IMG/VR virus record: IMGVR_UViG_3300020578_000114
Span: 1-51,950 of that record
Source of the DNA: a virus
Reading direction: 5' to 3' (one strand)
Length of the DNA: 51,950 nucleotides
How positions within the stretch are numbered: position 1 is the stretch's first letter; each line of letters opens with the position of its first letter. Position numbers and translations under genes: made by a program. The notes below the pieces were generated by a model that was given only the letters and a program-made list of their open reading frames with translations, ran no database searches and was not told where the DNA came from. Positions 47,301 to 51,950 of the stretch are shown here, in pieces.

Positions 47301-49619
47301 TCCTGCGTCCTGTATGATAACTCGGAGTACGACCGCGTGCCGCGCCCCGACGTCGACGGCCAGGGCTACTACAGCTGCACCACGTACGACAATTCGGTCT
47401 ACCCATTCACCGGGATCTACGACTGCAACCTCGAGGAATGGGGCGAGTTCGACTTCGTCACCGGCGGCCCGATCGTCGACCAGGGCGAGTACACCGAGAC
47501 GACCTTCCCCACGGCGTGCGCGCCGTGCGGCCCCGTGCCCGACGGCACCGACTGCTACGTCAACAACGGCCTCATGGAAGACCCTGGCTCCAGCGAGGGA
47601 GTCGACGAGGGCTTCTACGACAACGCCTTCGAGATCTGCGAGCCGTGCGTCACGGAGGTCGAGCCGACGGTGCCGTGCTACGTGCCCCCCGTGCGCATCC
47701 GCCTGGACCGCGTCATCTACGCAAACCCGCTCTGGAAGTTCAGCCCGTCCGTCATGAACTCCGTGACGCCCCTGCGCACGTGGAAGAACCACGTGCTCGA
47801 GGTGGCCGACGACAGCTCCGACGGGATCACCAGCGAGAACGCCGCGGAGTACCTCGACGCCAAGACGTACCGCAACGCGCTCGTCGCCGACCGCAACACG
47901 GGCACGGAGCCCGAGAACACCTACAGGCACTTCGTGCGCCTGCCGGCCGAGTACTCGCGCAACAGCCGGCAGTGGAACAAGGCTGCGAACATAGTCAGCT
48001 CCTACAGTTACTTCTCCTCGGTCTACCCGCTCGCCGACACCGCCGTCCGCCCCTACAGCCTGCGACCGCTGCTGTACGACGACGTGTACTGCGGCTGCGC
48101 CGAGGACATCCCCGACTACGCCGTCTTCTACCAGGAGGACTTCCTCGTCTCCAGCATTAAGGGCGCGCGCATCAACGCCGAGGCGGGCTTCGCCGACTCG
48201 AAGATCGAGTACGAGGACGCCGCGGAGGTGTTTCCGTTCCAAGCCGGTACCATCGTCGACTACGACCCGTACGACGAGCGGGAGATCCTCGGCAGCGACG
48301 GCGAGTGGGCCGGCACGTACTTCAAGTGGCAGCGCAGGGGCCCGCTGACGGGCTATCTCATTACGGACGTCGTCGATCACAGGCTGCGCGCCGTCGAGTA
48401 CGCGGAGCAGCCTGAGGGCGATTACTCGTTCATCAAGGCGCCGAACACCGAATTCCCGGACGATACGGACGTCGCCAACTTCGCCAACTACGTCGTTAGC
48501 TACGCGTACTTCACCGCCGACCTGTCCGCGGCGGACGAACCCGTGTTCGACCCGGCCGTCAAGTACAGCTGGCGCGAGTGCAACATCCCGAGGTGCGAGG
48601 ACGGCACGCCCGTGTTCGTCACCGACATCACAGGCCTCGAGATCGTCACCGAGGAGGGCTTCAGCATCGGCATCGGCGGCGGCCCTGTGTTCGTCGAGAG
48701 CGCCGTGGAGTCCAACACCGCCTACCTGCTCAACAGGTGCGAGAAGTTCGAGGCGCCGGAGGTCAACGTCAAGGCTCTGATCGAGGAGCCCTTCGCCGGC
48801 GGCAAGCCCGGGCGCCAGGGTCCCCCACCGCAGCCCACCAGCCCGCCCACGGTCACGATCGACGCCGTCCCCGGCGACGAGATCACCGGCCCGGTGACGC
48901 TAACCGGCACGGTCTCGAACGCGGGCACCGTCGACCTGTTCATAGGCAACTCCGTCCAGGCCCAGATCACCGGCGGGACGTGGTCCTACCAGATGACCAA
49001 CGAGGACTTCAACGCCATGCTGGCGGTTGGGCAGGGCAACCCGGCACAGTTCACCATCTCGGCGACTGCCACGTCCCCCACAGACGCAAGGAATACGATC
49101 GCTAGGTACAGGGTGACCGTCAAGCAGCCGGCGGCCCAGGCGGACTTCTTCGTGATCACGTACGGCTTCACCAACGGCTCCGACCTCGACACCCGCACCG
49201 GCTTCTTCGACCCCGCGATCCCGGGTTACGTCGGGTGGGGACAGAATAACGGCATCGCCCAGCTGCAATGGGGAGGGGACAACACCGGCACCGGCGTGGA
49301 GAGTGTGCTGTTCGACCGGCAGGCGTTCGCGGCCGCGAACCCGGGCCGCACATCCGTCTCCATCGACCTGAGGGCTATGTGGTACGGCTCCGTCGGCACG
49401 GATCCCGTCACGATCAACGTCACGTCCTACAAGGGCGGCCAGATGGTCCCGAGCGGCTACACCTGGACGAACCCGACCGCCGAGGCGACGTACACCAACT
49501 TCACGTCCACCGAGAAGGTCATCAACCTGTTCTCGCGCCAGGCCAGCAACATCGGCCAGCGGGTCGCCATAATCGACCTGGACTACGTGGCCGGCACGGT
49601 CAACTACAGGGAGTCGTAG
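44400..49619 (+). CDS. giant repeat-rich tail/adhesion protein
   Basis: Encodes 1739 residues. The N-terminal 330 residues look like a baseplate-attachment domain (VLNRVISRVNGQLDWTAQLL, FTFTVRGWADPSDW). Residues about 340-1100 carry some 25 loosely repeated units of the form D/N-x-G-x-Y/F-D/E, such as NGIYDQNPLSIC, NDGSYDVITG, NNGLFEDMFF and YDGIYDQDPALNC. They are acidic and many end in Cys. An alpha/beta region follows, then a proline linker (GPPPQPTSPP) to an Ig-like domain (PVTLTGTVSNAGTVDLFIGN) and a C-terminal beta-sandwich resembling carbohydrate-binding domains. It is probably a receptor-binding or side-fibre protein. The repeat family is not recognised. Confidence 0.75.
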   Translation: MPRQIFDVEQYELRGSLPQTYTESQKKVLNRVISRVNGQLDWTAQLLGFNGPRYWGNSTADTAGNYQFVGLPQTVSEKRALLAGTFGVYNKDKPYESWPAPFNRGAVGASADLTFSVEDRGGKVAVWPFAQDRNFTLDKSPYLIVGGAYTFDQLIDVDVFNADPDTVEVIQDIDQRVSRLRVLDSDVQFVAVSLVGSDAKPFTFTVRGWADPSDWDDEDVKQQFLGAWGNKGNQLSMHFAFDALDLHGFNEVEGLSLDKVTGSLRVEQLLGLIGLKPGPMSALVSAPYSFEVEGCEVEGPFSPSVDWESTSATLMTNDFIDIAAEDGRVIATDEGSCATLEYIFMLTDGEDGTGDAPDFDNGFFPDEGLTACFTDNGTLELPGSVTGVMSNGEYELIGDFPIQANGIYDQNPLSICENDPGTTPTSTLSNGEFPGDYYPYPGGTVDNEGTYDISIEQLMAEDGKFISANNESFDYSGCYAEPAEAYGVCDTCDYTLTLRQTYDDTPNDLAIDPGPEASIPIGLNGFMRDFPVDCGINNGLFEDMFFRNFFLDRAQTVKWEDIVPVNSFTVITRDLGTFTITEQGGLFEFLARDRFVAIPPPSNSANGGLVDDGSYGDFNPNALTRYDLDLASQGLFNGYNDLGLLGNQTVCYTDGGLFEDPAWFVNAQLNDGSYDVITGSTSTEDNGEFDQDPGSICPPPDPPFGQSYDWGVVYQVPFNGVVDQQEADYRIYDGIYDQDPALNCDEPQAPEVDINFFDLVTDVFGEPGPILVSDSGVGNEITLTAGDDEFPGYDGFTIAFDGLELAELAFDYEAKTPFAMTEFPTVEWVVDLQLDNGSFYPVSDQGAWMGTDDGLFEDRGEFVRVGTIASVFDSELEAVGLPFKGGLLTFDDGEFDELVEPNCDFEGGSPCALVDGGTFVEGLDATVPTTNCLEECGKIDSGDYVFYGFVPPAAPVIDGQGSRTIPDSCVLYDNSEYDRVPRPDVDGQGYYSCTTYDNSVYPFTGIYDCNLEEWGEFDFVTGGPIVDQGEYTETTFPTACAPCGPVPDGTDCYVNNGLMEDPGSSEGVDEGFYDNAFEICEPCVTEVEPTVPCYVPPVRIRLDRVIYANPLWKFSPSVMNSVTPLRTWKNHVLEVADDSSDGITSENAAEYLDAKTYRNALVADRNTGTEPENTYRHFVRLPAEYSRNSRQWNKAANIVSSYSYFSSVYPLADTAVRPYSLRPLLYDDVYCGCAEDIPDYAVFYQEDFLVSSIKGARINAEAGFADSKIEYEDAAEVFPFQAGTIVDYDPYDEREILGSDGEWAGTYFKWQRRGPLTGYLITDVVDHRLRAVEYAEQPEGDYSFIKAPNTEFPDDTDVANFANYVVSYAYFTADLSAADEPVFDPAVKYSWRECNIPRCEDGTPVFVTDITGLEIVTEEGFSIGIGGGPVFVESAVESNTAYLLNRCEKFEAPEVNVKALIEEPFAGGKPGRQGPPPQPTSPPTVTIDAVPGDEITGPVTLTGTVSNAGTVDLFIGNSVQAQITGGTWSYQMTNEDFNAMLAVGQGNPAQFTISATATSPTDARNTIARYRVTVKQPAAQADFFVITYGFTNGSDLDTRTGFFDPAIPGYVGWGQNNGIAQLQWGGDNTGTGVESVLFDRQAFAAANPGRTSVSIDLRAMWYGSVGTDPVTINVTSYKGGQMVPSGYTWTNPTAEATYTNFTSTEKVINLFSRQASNIGQRVAIIDLDYVAGTVNYRES

Positions 49620-49620
49620 G

Positions 49621-50283
49621 ATGGGGAGGAACGTCGAGCTGTTCGGCAAGTTGCTGAACAACTACAACCAGGCGGCGCAGTACGCGCGCGACAACGCCGG
49701 CACACTCAAGGAAACGGCCGGTCGCGTCATCGACGTGGAGGACCCCAAGGAGATGGGCCGGGTCCGGGTCGTGCTGCGCGAGGTCGACCCCAAGTACCTC
49801 GAGGCCAACGGGCTCCCGCAGGGTGACGCCAAGGAGACCGAGAGCGACTGGATCAACCCGTTCCCAGCGTTCAAGGGCAAGCAGCCCAAGTCCCTGCTCG
49901 AGAAGCGCGTGAAGATCATGCCCTCGCAGGGCGACCCCAACAAGATGGTCTTCGGCGACGTCCTGTTCGACAAGGATGACGACCCGACGATCAAGGAGAT
50001 GCCGAACACCTCGAACATGACGAGGCTGCCCGTGTACAAGGCGGGCGAGCTCCCGCCGGCGACGAAGGAGAACGTGGGTTGCGTCATCGTCGAGGAGGGA
50101 GGGCCGCAGGGCTACGATTGGCTCATGGTGTGCCTCAACCGCGGCGGCTACAAGTGGGTCAGGCACATCGACAGGCTGCACTACCACGACGGCCAGCTAC
50201 CCGATGCGGACAACGATTCCGAGAAGCGCACGTACGACGCCGTCACAGCGACGACCGGCTCGCCGAACGAGGGCTCGGACTGA
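49621..50283 (+). CDS. baseplate hub/spike OB-fold-like protein
   Basis: Encodes 220 residues. GRVIDVEDPKEMGRVRVVLREVD (34-56) matches the N-terminal OB-fold entry of gp5/VgrG/gpV-type spike proteins (a G-x-V-x-x-x-x-DP-x-x-x-GRV-K-V pattern). A bulkier beta-rich part follows (RVKIMPSQGDPNKMVFGDVL) and a YDAVTATTGSPNEGSD tail. No lysozyme domain is visible, so puncturing would rely on another protein. It starts one base after the preceding stop. Confidence 0.55.
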   Translation: MGRNVELFGKLLNNYNQAAQYARDNAGTLKETAGRVIDVEDPKEMGRVRVVLREVDPKYLEANGLPQGDAKETESDWINPFPAFKGKQPKSLLEKRVKIMPSQGDPNKMVFGDVLFDKDDDPTIKEMPNTSNMTRLPVYKAGELPPATKENVGCVIVEEGGPQGYDWLMVCLNRGGYKWVRHIDRLHYHDGQLPDADNDSEKRTYDAVTATTGSPNEGSD

Positions 50284-50289
50284 CCGTCC

Positions 50290-50298
50290 GGGTAAATC
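50290..50298 (+). promoter_or_regulatory. GGGTAAATC motif (class B)
   Basis: TAAATC at 50293-50298, 27 nt before GTG 50326, in the only intergenic gap of this stretch. Confidence 0.4.
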
Positions 50299-50325
50299 CA
50301 AGGGGACAGACCGTCCGACCGTGAC

Positions 50326-51477
50326 GTGCGCAACCAGTACGCGGTAGACCCGGACGACGTCGCCTCGGCCGCCCGGGCCAAGTGGTGGGAGACCATCCCC
50401 ATCGCGGAAGCCGAGCCGTACGAGGCCGCCGCCTGGAGGTACATCCAGACGAGCGTGGAGGTCGAGGAGGGCTCCGACCAGCCCTCAGGGCTGGGCGACC
50501 AGGACGACCTCGATATTGAAGACACCCCGTGGTGGGAGACCGTCGGCGGCGAGGGCCCCAGGCCCTACGAGGTCGCGGCCTGGACGTACGCGTCCACGGT
50601 CGTGTACGAGGTCGAGGACGCCTGCCCGGAACCGGCCCTTGCCGACGGCACCCCGATCGACCTCGGCCTGGAGTGCGCGCCGGACGAGTGGTGGGCCAGC
50701 ATCGGCGGCGAGGGACCCAAGCCCTACGCCTCCGCGACCTGGCAGTACCTCTACGGCTCGGACTTCATCCTCGAGATCGTCGCGGTGTCCACCACCGAGC
50801 TGGCGAGCTTCGACGAGGGCGTCCTCGGGTATGTCGACGACCGGGTCGATTACGACGCGGGCCTGTTCGGGTCGGCGCTCGGCGTGCTCATCGACGGGAT
50901 CTTCTACACCGCAACCGGCGTTGGAATAGAGGTGAAGCGCACTTTTTCCGAGATCAAGGTATACGACTCCCTCGCCTCCTCGCCCGGCGACCTGCCCCTC
51001 ATCGAGCAGCCGCTGGGGAACCTGGCGACCGAGCCCAACGGCGGGGGCGACGTGGTCCTGCTCGACCCGGGCACCCTCGGCGACACCGAACTCAGCACGG
51101 ACCCGCTCGAGATCCAGCTCGAGACCGACGTCCCGCCGCTCGAGTCCCAGGAGATCCTGGTCAACGGCGGCGGCTTCGACGGCTTCGCGATAGAGTTCGC
51201 GCGCACGTCCACCCGCAACGACGACGTCCCGCCCGGCCAGCTCCTCGGGCAGCTGAACTACGAGACGTTCGGCTCCGTCGTCACGGTAACGTCCTGGGAC
51301 CACTACAACTGGGAGGACGACGCGCCTATAAGGAAGGCGGTCGAGGCCATGCTCAACAGCATCCCGGCCGGGATCGTGGAGGTCAGGGTGCTCGACGACC
51401 CGACGGCCTTCTGGCAGTCCCTAGGCTTCTCCAGGGCGTACAAGGGCGACCCCTACATCCACTACTTCCCAGGCTGA
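50326..51477 (+). CDS. tail-region protein with WWE repeats and GNAT-like end
   Basis: Encodes 383 residues from GTG. Three N-terminal repeats of about 45-55 residues share a WWE(T/S)-x-GGEGP-x-PY-x-x-A-x-W-x-Y core: KWWETIPIAEAEPYEAAAWRY, PWWETVGGEGPRPYEVAAWTY and EWWASIGGEGPKPYASATWQY. After a beta-rich middle, residues about 280-383 look like the end of a GNAT acetyltransferase (SIPAGIVEVRVLDDPTAFWQ SLGFSRAYKG). The typical ending of that fold is 'FWxxLGF'. The acetyl-CoA loop is not obvious, so enzymatic activity is uncertain. It lies among baseplate and adhesion genes, yet such a combination is not one I recognise from virion proteins. Confidence 0.6.
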   Translation: MRNQYAVDPDDVASAARAKWWETIPIAEAEPYEAAAWRYIQTSVEVEEGSDQPSGLGDQDDLDIEDTPWWETVGGEGPRPYEVAAWTYASTVVYEVEDACPEPALADGTPIDLGLECAPDEWWASIGGEGPKPYASATWQYLYGSDFILEIVAVSTTELASFDEGVLGYVDDRVDYDAGLFGSALGVLIDGIFYTATGVGIEVKRTFSEIKVYDSLASSPGDLPLIEQPLGNLATEPNGGGDVVLLDPGTLGDTELSTDPLEIQLETDVPPLESQEILVNGGGFDGFAIEFARTSTRNDDVPPGQLLGQLNYETFGSVVTVTSWDHYNWEDDAPIRKAVEAMLNSIPAGIVEVRVLDDPTAFWQSLGFSRAYKGDPYIHYFPG

Positions 51478-51480
51478 CGA

Positions 51481-51950
51481 ATGGCGGCTCCCCAACTCTC
51501 AGAAGCTATCGTCAGGGACCAGACCAAGCTCCGTCTGGTGTTCGACCAGGCCCTCGACGGCACCATCGCGGTGCCGGTCACCTGCTTCCAGATCAACTAC
51601 GGGAAGATCCCGATCGTCGACCGGAAGTACGTCGACACCAACGAGATCGAGCTGGTGCTCGGCCGCAACCTGACGCCCGGCGACAAGGTATTCCTCAACT
51701 ACACGCCGCCCGAGGACGTGAACCTGGCGCTGAGGGCGCCGGTCAAGTCCGGGGCCAGCGTGGCCACCATCAGGCGCAACGTCGTCAGGGCGCTCTTCAA
51801 GTTCCCCTGCCGCAACCTGCTGAAGATTAGCGAGCGCGGGATCGGCTGGGAGGCCGACTCCAACCTCGGCGCGTACGCCGACGGCGCCCCGTACTCCAGG
51901 CGCGACAGGCCGGCCAACCCGCGCACGGCCGGCATGGACGACTTCGTCAT
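51481..51950 (+). CDS. SwmB-like beta-sandwich tail protein (partial, runs off window)
   Basis: The first 156 residues are visible. Residues 5-80 match the SwmB-like repeat seen in cyanobacterial and phage adhesive proteins: TKLRLVFDQALDGTIAVPVT, FQINYGKIPIV, EIELVLGRNLTPGDKVFLNY and TPPED. The following segment (SVATIRRNVVRALFKFPCRN) is basic and helical. It starts 3 nt after the previous stop. It is probably another fibre or adhesion protein; the rest lies outside. Confidence 0.65.
   Translation, partial: MAAPQLSEAIVRDQTKLRLVFDQALDGTIAVPVTCFQINYGKIPIVDRKYVDTNEIELVLGRNLTPGDKVFLNYTPPEDVNLALRAPVKSGASVATIRRNVVRALFKFPCRNLLKISERGIGWEADSNLGAYADGAPYSRRDRPANPRTAGMDDFV

Noticed and set aside
44376-48380. 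1334-codon minus-strand frame opposite the giant tail protein
   Set aside because: Same shadow effect; composition is a mirror of the acidic repeats and there is no start context or family.

Overview
This window is part of a large GC-rich tailed-phage genome (Caudoviricetes) with a contractile tail. Every credible gene lies on the + strand. Genes are packed with ATGA, TGATG or GTGA overlaps, there is an array of ten tRNA genes, and replication, nucleotide, RNA-repair and virion modules follow one another. The head proteins resemble phage Mu (DUF935-type portal, gpI-like protease, gpF-like head protein, gpG-like morphogenesis protein). The sheath, gp25-like and gp6-like baseplate proteins belong to the wider contractile-tail families. 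The host cannot be read from the sequence. Very few genes have a Shine-Dalgarno sequence, and one AT-rich island (about 4.1-4.8 kb) looks imported from a low-GC donor.

Layout. 1-2.4 kb: a type IIA topoisomerase A subunit. 2.4-7.4 kb: a run of small, mostly unrecognised genes, several with one membrane segment, interrupted by the AT-rich island. 7.4-11.3 kb: ten tRNA genes, with a peroxiredoxin, a 2OG-Fe(II) oxygenase, a lysozyme-like hydrolase, two small membrane proteins and a structured intergenic RNA candidate among or beside them. 11.3-21.4 kb: an aGPT-pyrophosphorylase-like protein, an Rnl1-like RNA ligase, three metallophosphoesterases, a Pnkp-type polynucleotide kinase, a stomatin-like protein, an MBD4-like DNA glycosylase and several unknowns. 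21.4-26.4 kb: a family A DNA polymerase of the mitochondrial POLG type, a dNMP-kinase-like protein and a thymidylate-synthase-fold enzyme with the dCMP-specifying Asp. 26.4-39 kb: tail chaperones joined by a textbook -1 frameshift site, then the sheath, gp25-like protein, portal, protease/scaffold, head protein, decoration protein, major capsid and tube. 39-52 kb: baseplate and large repeat-rich tail or adhesion proteins.

Two systems stand out. The first is an apparent RNA-repair kit: a ligase, a polynucleotide kinase and phosphatases laid out as a split version of bacterial Pnkp, next to the phage's own tRNAs. The second is an inferred cytosine-modification module: a dCMP-type thymidylate synthase homologue, an adjacent nucleotide kinase, a glycosylase suited to deaminated 5-modified cytosine, and a relative of thymine-hypermodification enzymes.

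Two recurring promoter-like elements are also visible. Class A is a long conserved element whose TATGAT box sits 6 nt before the ATG of four genes, implying leaderless mRNAs. Class B is a lone TAARAT/TAARAC box 20-31 nt before many starts, often as GGGTAARNC before virion genes.
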